DNA from: Bacteroidales bacterium UBA4360
GTDB lineage: Bacteria; Bacteroidota; Bacteroidia; Bacteroidales; UBA932
DNA length: 31,726 nucleotides
Assembly (NCBI GenBank): GCA_002393945.1
Contig: DGSO01000005.1
Coordinates: forward strand, 1-31,726
Direction: 5' to 3'
This document shows, in pieces, positions 1-6,898 of this stretch (the stretch's first letter is position 1; each line of letters opens with the position of its first letter). The position numbers and the translations under genes were made by a program. The notes beneath the pieces were generated by a model. The model saw only the letters and a program-made list of their open reading frames with translations. It was not told where the DNA came from and made no database searches.

Positions 1-145
1 AGATCGACAAAAATGGCCGAAAATGTCAAGCCCGCCGTCATTAATGACGCGCACATCGACAAAAATGGCCGAAAATGACAACTTGGCCGTCATCAACGAC
101 GTGCAGATCGACAAAAATGGCCGAAAATGTCAAGCCCGCCGTCAT
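1..145. repeat. 52-bp-period tandem repeat, cut by the window edge
   Basis: Three units begin at 3, 55 and 107, exactly 52 bases apart. Each opens with the same 23 bases (3-25, 55-77, 107-129; starts ATCGACAAAAATGG). Units 1 and 3 then share 16 further bases, and unit 2 is a diverged version. The first two bases of the window match the end of unit 2, so the array probably continues to the left. Unit 1 contains a perfect 14-bp palindrome, CGTCATTAATGACG, at 36-49. The period is not a multiple of three, so a reading frame would change between units, which argues against coding. The function is unknown. Confidence 0.8.
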
Positions 146-158
146 GAATTGGTATCCA

Positions 159-174
159 GGCGCCTGCAGGCGCC
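159..174. repeat. 16-bp perfect palindrome after the aminotransferase gene
   Basis: GGCGCCTGCAGGCGCC is identical to its reverse complement. It lies about 10 bases beyond the stop codon of the minus-strand aminotransferase, where a terminator hairpin would be expected. No T-run follows on the minus strand, so it is not a typical Rho-independent terminator. It may instead be an mRNA 3'-end stabiliser. Confidence 0.5.
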
Positions 175-184
175 ACGCGCGTTA

Positions 185-1387
185 TTAAAATACCTTGCGG
201 TTGTTGTATTCGCGGAGGGCGGCTCGGAGGAGCATGAGGGCGCGCTGGAGGTCTTCGCGGCGGAGGACGTAGGCAAGGCGGACCTGGTTGCGGCCGAGGT
301 CAGGATTGCGGTAGAAACCTGCAGCAGGGGCCATCATGATGGTTTCTCCGTCCATGCGGAAGTCGGTGAGGCACCATCGGCAGAAGTCTTCGGCATCGGC
401 AACGGGGAGGGAGGCGACGGTGTAGAAGGCGCCGTGGGGCATGGGGGAATAGACTCCGGGGATGCTGTTGAGCCCTTTGATGAAGAAGTCGCGGCGGGCC
501 TTGTATTCGTCGAAGCACTCTTTGGAATAGGTTTCGGTGCCTTCGATGGAGGCATCGGCAACTATCTGGCCCAGAAGGGGCGGGCTCAGGCGGGCCTGGC
601 AGTATTTCATGACGGTGTCGTGGACCATGCGGTTGCGCGTTACAAGCATGCCGATGCGGATGCCGCATTCGGAGTAGCGCTTGCTCACCGAATCCACAAG
701 GATGACGTTCTGGGGAAGTCCCAGGCTCATTGCGCTCACATAAGGTTCGTCGGTGTAGACGAATTCGCGGTAGACCTCATCGGCAATGAGATAAAGGTCA
801 TATTTTACGACGAGTTCCTTGATTTTCTGGAGCTCATCTGGGGAATAGACGTAGCCGGTGGGGTTATTTGGATTGCAGAGAAGGATTGCCCTGGTGTGGG
901 GCGTTATTGCCTCCTCGAAATCTTCGACAGGCGGGAGCTTGAAACTGTCCTCTATATAAGAGGTAACGGTCTTGACCTTGATTCCGGCCGTAACAGCGAA
1001 GGAGATATAGTTCGCATAGCCCGGTTCCACCATGATCATTTCGTCCCCGGGGTTCATGCATGCCAGGAAAGCGAACAGAATTGCCTCCGAGCCTCCGCTG
1101 GTGATGATGATGTTTTCGTGCGTGATGTCGTTGATGCCGAATTTGGCATAATAGCCGACAAGCTTTTCGCGAAGGCCGATAAACCCTTCCGACGGGCTGT
1201 ATTCAAGCGTTTTCCTGTCGATAGTCTTGAGCGCGTCGAGGCCTTTCTGCGGGGTGGGTAGGTCCGGTTGGCCTATGTTAAGGTGATATACTTTCACGCC
1301 CTGCATCTTGGCCTCATTGGCCAGCGGAGCGAGTTTCCGGATAGGGGAAGACGGCATCTCAAGGCCGCGGTGTGATATCTGTGGCAT
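185..1387 (-). CDS. PLP-dependent aminotransferase, class I/II (AspC-like)
   Basis: This is a 400-residue fold-type I aminotransferase, expected to be cytosolic and to transfer amino groups between an amino acid and a 2-oxo acid. Visible landmarks are NPNNPTG at 172-178, D203 in IADEVY (pyridine-nitrogen contact), the Schiff-base lysine K236 in SVSKRYS, and R370 in NQVRLAY, the usual substrate-carboxylate arginine. The length is normal for the family. The start codon is 3 bases after the stop of the upstream ROK gene, so the two are almost certainly one transcript read from the promoter near 2615. The substrate cannot be fixed from sequence: aspartate is the default guess, but tyrosine, alanine or other substrates are possible. 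Family assignment is secure. Confidence 0.93.
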   Translation of the reverse strand: MPQISHRGLEMPSSPIRKLAPLANEAKMQGVKVYHLNIGQPDLPTPQKGLDALKTIDRKTLEYSPSEGFIGLREKLVGYYAKFGINDITHENIIITSGGSEAILFAFLACMNPGDEMIMVEPGYANYISFAVTAGIKVKTVTSYIEDSFKLPPVEDFEEAITPHTRAILLCNPNNPTGYVYSPDELQKIKELVVKYDLYLIADEVYREFVYTDEPYVSAMSLGLPQNVILVDSVSKRYSECGIRIGMLVTRNRMVHDTVMKYCQARLSPPLLGQIVADASIEGTETYSKECFDEYKARRDFFIKGLNSIPGVYSPMPHGAFYTVASLPVADAEDFCRWCLTDFRMDGETIMMAPAAGFYRNPDLGRNQVRLAYVLRREDLQRALMLLRAALREYNNRKVF

Positions 1388-1390
1388 AGG

Positions 1391-2593
1391 CTATAGCATT
1401 CCAAGGATTCTGCTGCGCACCAAAAGTGCGGCACCCATCGGGGCGGCTTTCTGGCGCAGTTTGGTGAGTTTTATCGTAGTATCCTGATTTGCAATGTTAA
1501 GGACGTGGCGCTTGATTGTCGTGCGGATCGGCAGCATGAGGTAGTCCCCGGCGGCGACGGCGACCTTTCCGCCGATAACCACCAGCTGCGGGTTGAAGAT
1601 GTTGATAAGGCCGGCGAGGCCCTTTCCAAGGTTGGTTCCCAGTTTTTCTACCGTCTCAATGGCCAGTGTGTCCTCGCTCCTGACGGCGTCGAAGATGTCG
1701 ATGAGGCTGACCTTGCCCTCGGCCTTGTATTTGGCGGCAAGAACCGACGCCCTTCCTGCAGAGAGCTTTTCGCCTATCATCCTGACCAGTGCCGATCCCG
1801 AAGCCCCCGTTTCCAGGCAGCCGACTTTGCCGCATCGGCACATCTGACCGTTGTCCAGGAGAGGGAAGTGGCCGAACTCGCCGCTGAAACCTGACGTTCC
1901 GTAGTAGAGGCGGCCGTCGACAATGATACCCATGCCCAGGCCCCAGCTCACGTTAACGTAGAGCATGTTTTTCTCCTTGAGGCCGCCGCCCAGGTATTCG
2001 CCGTAGGTCATGGCCCTGGAGTCGTTCTCCAGCACTACATGTATGCCCAGGTCCTCTTCCAGGATGCGGGTTATGGTACGGTGTTCGTCAAAGGAGTAGT
2101 TGTTGCTGTATCCGGTGAGCGGATTCACTCGGCCAGGGATACTGACGCCAAGACCCATGATCTTGTTCCATTCAATATTCTCCCTGCTGACGAACTCCCT
2201 GATGAGGGCTGCGATGTCGTGGACGGCTTCTTCGGTGGCGCTCATCTTGAATGCGATATCGTCCTTGAAGGCCAGAAGGCCGCCTTTGAAATCGGTCACG
2301 GCAATGCAGGCATGGGTGTTGCGCAGGTCTACGCCCACGAAATAGCCGGCCTCCGGATTGAGTCCGTAAATTGAAGGGCGCCGGCCGCCGGAAGTCCCAG
2401 ATTTGCCGAGATCCGTCATGAAACCTTCGTCCATGAGCTCGCCGATGAGTTTGGTAACCGTAGGAACCGATGCCCCTATGGCGTCGCTCAGGGCCGATAT
2501 GCTGTGCTCTCCATGTTCGATGCACAGGAACAGGATGCTCTTTTTGAGCAGGGTATTTTTGTTGTCTTTTCTTTCGAGGAATGTTTCTCTCAT
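1391..2593 (-). CDS. ROK-family transcriptional regulator (NagC/Mlc/XylR type)
   Basis: The protein has an N-terminal winged helix-turn-helix (about residues 20-70 of the 400-aa form) followed by a ROK sugar-kinase-like domain. In that domain are the sugar-site EFGH motif, the cysteine zinc motif CRCGKVGC, and an ND pair corresponding to the catalytic aspartate of true kinases. Such proteins repress sugar-catabolism genes and respond to a sugar or sugar phosphate. A longer frame opens at 2617, but that codon lies inside the -7 box at 2615-2622, so the ATG at 2593 is preferred. That gives an about 15-base leader with an A-rich sequence before the start. It is first in an operon with the aminotransferase, an unusual partner for a sugar regulator. 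No clear operator palindrome was found. Confidence 0.88.
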   Translation of the reverse strand: MRETFLERKDNKNTLLKKSILFLCIEHGEHSISALSDAIGASVPTVTKLIGELMDEGFMTDLGKSGTSGGRRPSIYGLNPEAGYFVGVDLRNTHACIAVTDFKGGLLAFKDDIAFKMSATEEAVHDIAALIREFVSRENIEWNKIMGLGVSIPGRVNPLTGYSNNYSFDEHRTITRILEEDLGIHVVLENDSRAMTYGEYLGGGLKEKNMLYVNVSWGLGMGIIVDGRLYYGTSGFSGEFGHFPLLDNGQMCRCGKVGCLETGASGSALVRMIGEKLSAGRASVLAAKYKAEGKVSLIDIFDAVRSEDTLAIETVEKLGTNLGKGLAGLINIFNPQLVVIGGKVAVAAGDYLMLPIRTTIKRHVLNIANQDTTIKLTKLRQKAAPMGAALLVRSRILGML

Positions 2594-2614
2594 ATTTTCC
2601 TTATTTTCAAAGCG

Positions 2615-2622
2615 CAAATTTA
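2615..2622 (-). promoter_or_regulatory. -7 box of the ROK-aminotransferase operon
   Basis: On the minus strand this reads TAAATTTG, a match to the Bacteroidetes -7 consensus TAnnTTTG. Transcription should begin near 2609, between the box and the ATG at 2593. I found no good TTTG -33 element at the expected distance. Confidence 0.65.
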
Positions 2623-2692
2623 ATAAAAAATTTATAAATTACCATATAGTTTTTTGAAAAACTTTTGTTTTTACCGAATATGAAAAAATGAC

Positions 2693-2700
2693 TATCTTTG
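2693..2700 (+). promoter_or_regulatory. -7 box of the sensor-trkH-helicase operon
   Basis: TATCTTTG fits TAnnTTTG. The predicted transcription start (about 2706) falls on the ATG at 2706, so the message would be nearly leaderless unless translation begins at 2751. The nearest TTTG upstream (2664-2667) is 25 bases away, longer than the usual 19-21, so the -33 half is weak. Confidence 0.6.
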
Positions 2701-2705
2701 CGGAT

Positions 2706-3536
2706 ATGTTTGAAAAAGCGAGAAATTGGTGGAGATCCCTCCACCTGTCCATGAGGATGAAGATCACGCTGTCACTGAGCGCGATAGCCGTCGTGCTCTT
2801 TGTGTCTATCATCATTTCCTTCCTGGAGTACCGCCACATGTCAAATTACGTGTCGGAAATGATAGCCGGCGACATAAAGAACATCCGCGTCACGCAGAAG
2901 CTCGTAAATGCCGTAGACACCTACAATCTCGAAGTGCTGGCCGTCATCGGCGACGAGAATCTCACCTCCCTCCCGGACTTTGACCGCAAGGGCTTCATCG
3001 ACTATTGCGACAGCCTCAAGGCCGGTTTCGAAACCGGGCGCCAGAATCACCTGGCCGATTCCGTCCTCTACGCTTATTCGGCATATATGCTGGCATCCAT
3101 GGAACTTGAGGATGTCCTGCAGTCCAGCTTCATAGATACCCGTGACTGGTATTTCAGCCGCCTGCAGCCGCTCTTCGGCCGTCTCAGGGGCTACCTTGAC
3201 CGCCTTGGAGAAGCCATGTACATCGAGCTCAGGCACAACTCCCAGGACTTCGACAGCGGTTTCTACCGCAGCGTCATCCCGGGAACCGTTGCAGTTGCCG
3301 TAGGTATCCTGCTCCTGTTCCTTCTTCTGTCCTTCATCCTTGCATACTACGTGAAGCCTCTGTACAGGATGAATACCAACCTCAAGGATTATCTGCAGTA
3401 CAGGCGGCGTTATACGTATACATTCGACGGTGACGACCAGCTCTCGGACATGAACGCCTCCATAACAGACCTTGCCGAAGAAAACCGCCAGCTGCGCCGC
3501 AGGAATGCAGAACTGAAGGAAAAGATAGAGAAATGA
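2706..3536 (+). CDS. Membrane sensor-like protein with HAMP-like segment and no output domain
   Basis: From the ATG at 2706 the product is 276 residues. It has a transmembrane helix at about 19-40, a largely helical extracytoplasmic region of about 150 residues (41-191), a second transmembrane helix at about 192-216, a HAMP-like stretch beginning KPLYRM, and a short charged coiled coil at the C terminus. This is the layout of chemoreceptor or histidine-kinase input modules, but the protein ends before any kinase, methyl-accepting or cyclase domain. A frame from 2688 exists, but its start is upstream of the -7 box and so would not be transcribed. The ATG at 2751, just before the first hydrophobic helix, is a real alternative. 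The stop overlaps the trkH start by 4 bases (ATGA), so translation is coupled; regulation of potassium uptake is an inference from that. Confidence 0.75.
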   Translation: MFEKARNWWRSLHLSMRMKITLSLSAIAVVLFVSIIISFLEYRHMSNYVSEMIAGDIKNIRVTQKLVNAVDTYNLEVLAVIGDENLTSLPDFDRKGFIDYCDSLKAGFETGRQNHLADSVLYAYSAYMLASMELEDVLQSSFIDTRDWYFSRLQPLFGRLRGYLDRLGEAMYIELRHNSQDFDSGFYRSVIPGTVAVAVGILLLFLLLSFILAYYVKPLYRMNTNLKDYLQYRRRYTYTFDGDDQLSDMNASITDLAEENRQLRRRNAELKEKIEK

Positions 3537-4981
3537 ACCTGAAGGTAATATCCAGGAACGTCGGCCTTGCCCTTCTGGTGAGTGCGCTTTTCATGCTTAT
3601 GTCCATGGGAGTGTCACTTGCCGACGGCATGGACAGTGCCTTCACCCCGCTTCTCATCAGCTTCGTCATCACCTTCATAGTGGGTGTCTTCCCCTTTATT
3701 TTCGTCCGTAAAAGCGCCAGGATAACCCTCAAGGACGGATTCATGATCATCTTCCTGTCATGGCTCCTGTCCTTCATTTTCGGCGGTTTGCCGTATGCCC
3801 TGTGGGGAGGCCCATTCACGCTGGTAAACGCCTGGTTTGAAAGCGTTTCGGGCTTTACCACAACCGGCGCCACTATCCTTGAAGACATAGAGTCCCTGCC
3901 CCGGAGCCTCGTGTTCTGGAGGGCCGCTACGCATTTCATCGGGGGTTTAGGAGTCGTGGTGTTCCTTCTGCTTATCATTCCCACCTCCTCTCCGATGAGG
4001 TTGCGTCTTGCGAACATGGAACTTTCCTCCCTCTCGAGGGACGATTACCGCAGCCGTGCCAACAAGACTGTATACATCTTCGCCTATGTCTATCTGGGCC
4101 TTGTGGTCGTATATTTCCTGAGCTACTGGGCAGCCGGAATGAGTGCTTTCGATGCGGTGTGCCATGCCTTCAGCGTGGGCGCATCGGGCGGTTTCTCCTC
4201 CAAGAATCTCTCCATCGCGGCTTTCGACTCCACGCTCATCTCCTCGCTCACAATAGTGTTCATGTTCCTGTCATCCATCCATTTCGGAATCATTTTCATG
4301 ACGCTGGTGAGCCGCTCCGTCAAGCCTCTGAAGAACCCCATACTGGAGTTTTACGTTATTGCACTGGCTGTCATATCCATTGTCACCAGCCTTTCCCTCA
4401 AGCTTTCTGGAACGGATACAAGCTGGAGCAGGGCCTTCCTGGACGGAACGTTCCATGTGGTTAGTTATGCCTCCACCACGGGTTTCGGCCTCAGTGACAA
4501 TTCGACATGGGGGATGCTGCCGTCGTTCATGCTCATACTGGTGAGCCTGGTCTGCGGCTGTGCCGGTTCAACCTCCGGCGGTCTCAAGGTGGACAGGATA
4601 ATTCTGCTTCTGAAGGCCATCCACATGCAGATAAAGAAAACCGTGAATCCTTACATCATGTATGAGCTGCGCCTTGGCAGGCGCATTCTCCATGACGAGG
4701 ATGTATATCCGCATATCCTGTATATAGCGATGTTCGTGGTTCTGGTTAGCATATCCACCGTCCTGTGCCTTCTTCTCGGAGACCCTAACGGGCATGCCCT
4801 TACCGGCAGTATAGCTTCGCTGGCCAACGTGGGGCCTTCAATCGGCACTATAGGGGCCATGGGAAATTACAATGCAGAGCCCACGGTGATTAAATTCATC
4901 TTCAGCTTGGACATGTTCCTTGGCCGAGTTGAAATCTATCCGGTATTCGCCGTCATATCAAGTATTTTCACGCGTAAATAA
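3533..4981 (+). CDS. trkH: TrkH-family potassium uptake channel subunit
   Basis: This 482-residue polytopic inner-membrane protein takes up K+ (TrkH/KtrB superfamily). The four selectivity-filter loops are visible as TTTGAT, ASGGFS, STTGFG and NVGPSIG, each with its conserved glycine and flanked by hydrophobic helices. The CAGSTSGGLK segment and the C-terminal SLDMFLGRVEIYP helix are also typical. Length is normal. Channel gating usually needs a cytoplasmic NAD/ATP-binding TrkA ring, but no trkA is in this window. Instead the gene overlaps an upstream membrane sensor by 4 bases and the downstream helicase by 1 base (TAATG). Confidence 0.94.
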   Translation: MNLKVISRNVGLALLVSALFMLMSMGVSLADGMDSAFTPLLISFVITFIVGVFPFIFVRKSARITLKDGFMIIFLSWLLSFIFGGLPYALWGGPFTLVNAWFESVSGFTTTGATILEDIESLPRSLVFWRAATHFIGGLGVVVFLLLIIPTSSPMRLRLANMELSSLSRDDYRSRANKTVYIFAYVYLGLVVVYFLSYWAAGMSAFDAVCHAFSVGASGGFSSKNLSIAAFDSTLISSLTIVFMFLSSIHFGIIFMTLVSRSVKPLKNPILEFYVIALAVISIVTSLSLKLSGTDTSWSRAFLDGTFHVVSYASTTGFGLSDNSTWGMLPSFMLILVSLVCGCAGSTSGGLKVDRIILLLKAIHMQIKKTVNPYIMYELRLGRRILHDEDVYPHILYIAMFVVLVSISTVLCLLLGDPNGHALTGSIASLANVGPSIGTIGAMGNYNAEPTVIKFIFSLDMFLGRVEIYPVFAVISSIFTRK

Positions 4982-6414
4982 TGGACTCGAGAGGCGCTTT
5001 TCTTCTGGACTCATTCCTGAGCGGACTGCCATACGAGCCCACTTCCTGCCAGAGGGACCTTCTTGCCAGGGTGGCACTTTTCCTCACCGGTGACGATGGA
5101 GACATCATGGTGGTGAACGGATATGCCGGTACGGGAAAGACCAGTGCGATTGCCTCTGTCATCGGCACGATGAGCGCGCTTGAGGTGCCGTGCGTGCTGC
5201 TGGCCCCGACCGGCCGAGCCGCAAAGGTGCTGTCCCAGTATGCGGGAAGGCCGGCGTATACCATACACAAGCATATTTATCGGCAGAAATCGCACGGGGA
5301 GGACGGTTTTTCGCAGTTTTCGCTTTCGCCCAACAAGGCCAAGGGGACGCTCTACATCGTGGATGAGGTGTCGCTTATCGGCATAGATTCGCAGGGGCAG
5401 GGAAGTGCGGAGTTCGGGACGGGGAATCTCCTGCAGGACCTGGTGAGCTTTGTGCGTGCGGGGGTGGACTGCCGGCTTATACTGATAGGCGATGCCGCAC
5501 AGCTGCCGCCTGTCGGGCTTGAAGCCTCTCCGGCACTGGCTCCGGCTTTCATGGACGGGTTCGGGGGAGTGAGCTACGCCACCCTTACCACCGTCGTTCG
5601 TCAGGCGCAGGGCTCCGGCATCCTGGAGAATGCCACCCATCTCAGGGAAATCATGGACAGTGCCGACGACGGCATCGGCCTGGATGAACTGGGCCTCTGC
5701 GTGGAAGGCTTTGCCGATATCTCCCGCATTACGGGTTCGCAGCTGATCGACACCCTCTCCGATGCCTACTCCCGTTATGGAGAGGAGGAGACCGTGGTCC
5801 TCTGCCGCTCGAACAAGAGGGCGAACCGCTACAACGCGGGCATCCGGGCGCAGGTGCAGTACCACGAAGAGCAGCTGGTGCGAGGCGACAAGCTCATGAT
5901 AGTGAAGAACTGCTACCAGTTCTGCGAGGGCCTGGAAGGGACGGATTTCATTGCCAACGGGGACATCGCCTGCCTTCAGCGCATACACAACTACGAGGAG
6001 CGTTACGGCTTCCACTTTGCCGATGCCACCCTCTCCCTGCCCGATTACAATGATGCCGAAATAGACGCAAAGGTCCTTCTGGATACTTTGACTTCAGAGT
6101 CCCCGTCGCTCACCTATGAAGAAAGCAACCGGCTGTACCAGGGAGTGAACGAGGATTACATGCACATCACCGCGAAGAAGAAGCGTTACGATGCCGTGCG
6201 CGAGGATCCCTACTACAACGCCCTCCAGCTCAAATATGCCCAGGCCATAACATGCCACAAGGCCCAGGGCGGCCAGTGGCAGTGCGTATTCATCGACAAT
6301 CCCTTCTGGCAGGATTTCCTTGTTGCCGATGACCTGAAATGGCTCTACACCGCCCTCACGCGCGGCATTTCCAAAGTCTATCTGGTTAATTTCCGGGACG
6401 AGTGCTTCGGCTAG
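4981..6414 (+). CDS. RecD/Dda-like superfamily 1B ATP-dependent DNA helicase
   Basis: The 477-residue protein carries the SF1 helicase motifs in order: Walker A GYAGTGKT at 47-54, motif Ia around LAPTGRAA (74-81), Walker B VDEVS at 127-131, motif III GDAAQLPPVG at 170-179, a motif IV arginine in VVRQ (R207), and near the C terminus QAITCHKAQGGQW (motif V) and YTALTRG (motif VI). This is the RecD2/Dda/TraA helicase core without the long N-terminal domain of RecD2, and without RecB or RecC partners nearby. It probably acts on DNA ends or in repair and replication restart. It begins in the trkH stop codon (TAATG), so it is co-translated with a K+ channel although no functional link is obvious. 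A weak terminator follows. Confidence 0.88.
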   Translation: MDSRGAFLLDSFLSGLPYEPTSCQRDLLARVALFLTGDDGDIMVVNGYAGTGKTSAIASVIGTMSALEVPCVLLAPTGRAAKVLSQYAGRPAYTIHKHIYRQKSHGEDGFSQFSLSPNKAKGTLYIVDEVSLIGIDSQGQGSAEFGTGNLLQDLVSFVRAGVDCRLILIGDAAQLPPVGLEASPALAPAFMDGFGGVSYATLTTVVRQAQGSGILENATHLREIMDSADDGIGLDELGLCVEGFADISRITGSQLIDTLSDAYSRYGEEETVVLCRSNKRANRYNAGIRAQVQYHEEQLVRGDKLMIVKNCYQFCEGLEGTDFIANGDIACLQRIHNYEERYGFHFADATLSLPDYNDAEIDAKVLLDTLTSESPSLTYEESNRLYQGVNEDYMHITAKKKRYDAVREDPYYNALQLKYAQAITCHKAQGGQWQCVFIDNPFWQDFLVADDLKWLYTALTRGISKVYLVNFRDECFG

Positions 6415-6440
6415 AACCTGCTGGAAATGATGCAAGAAAT

Positions 6441-6464
6441 ACTCATGTACTGAGTTCTTTTTTT
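6441..6464 (+). terminator. Candidate weak Rho-independent terminator
   Basis: A short hairpin, ACTCA (6441-6445) with TGAGT (6451-6455), is followed by a T-rich tract to 6464. It lies 26 bases after the helicase stop. The stem is only 5 bp, so termination efficiency is uncertain. Confidence 0.45.
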
Positions 6465-6465
6465 G

Positions 6466-6473
6466 TATATTTG
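6466..6473 (+). promoter_or_regulatory. -7 box of the lipoprotein-DPP operon
   Basis: TATATTTG is an exact TAnnTTTG match and ends 5 bases before an ATG at 6479 (11 before the ATG at 6485). The predicted transcript therefore has almost no 5' leader. No -33 element is evident, because the upstream bases form the terminator hairpin. Confidence 0.65.
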
Positions 6474-6484
6474 CAATTATGATT

Positions 6485-6898
6485 ATGAAACGTATCGCAC
6501 TATTACTTGTCATGGCACTCTCCCTTGCAGGATGCAGGAAAAGCGAAATTCTTGTTATCTCGATTCACAATGGATATGAATCCGATATTGAAGTGAGCTC
6601 CAATTTCTACGACGGGACTGTCAAGTCCGGCTACAGTGTGAATCTGAGTACGGCCTCATCGGTAGTTGCAGGAATCGGCGCACCTGGCATGGATGTCGAG
6701 GAACTGTGGTCAGACCTGGTTATCCCCAAGGGTGCAGAAAAGACAGTTACGGTGAGCGTGGGCGGCAAGGTCCTGAGACAGTGGACTTACGGCGACTCCC
6801 AGGAAGACACTCCATACAAGATAAGCAACTGGAAGCATGACAGCAGCACTTCTGTCGGCAATACCCAGTACAGGATAACATACTTTTTCGGACAGTAA
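6485..6898 (+). CDS. Small lipoprotein of unknown function
   Basis: The protein has about 137 residues, with a basic start, a hydrophobic core and a lipobox LAGC whose cysteine is residue 17. It should be exported, lipidated and held in the inner or outer membrane. I do not recognise the mature domain. It looks beta-rich, with alternating polar and hydrophobic residues, many Ser, Thr and Gly, and a C-terminal YRITYFFG strand. An in-frame ATG two codons earlier (6479) is equally close to the promoter, and the choice does not change the lipobox. The stop is immediately followed by the ATG of the DPP gene (no intervening base), so the two are one operon. A role linked to peptide use at the cell surface is only an inference from position. 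Confidence 0.75.
   Translation: MKRIALLLVMALSLAGCRKSEILVISIHNGYESDIEVSSNFYDGTVKSGYSVNLSTASSVVAGIGAPGMDVEELWSDLVIPKGAEKTVTVSVGGKVLRQWTYGDSQEDTPYKISNWKHDSSTSVGNTQYRITYFFGQ

Noticed and set aside
1..145. CRISPR array
   Set aside because: The 23-base repeats are evenly spaced, but the 29-base intervals resemble each other (units 1 and 3 share the same first 16 bases), so they are not independent spacers. It is a tandem repeat, and there are no cas genes.
23..1261. 412-residue plus-strand reading frame
   Set aside because: It lies antisense to the aminotransferase, has no recognisable domain and reads through the tandem repeat. The minus-strand frame has a full set of catalytic motifs.
2594..2617. 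N-terminal extension of the ROK regulator
   Set aside because: The longer start codon overlaps the -7 box at 2615-2622 and would not be in the transcript.
2688..2705. Upstream start of the sensor gene at 2688
   Set aside because: It is upstream of the -7 box at 2693-2700, so the codon would not be transcribed from that promoter.
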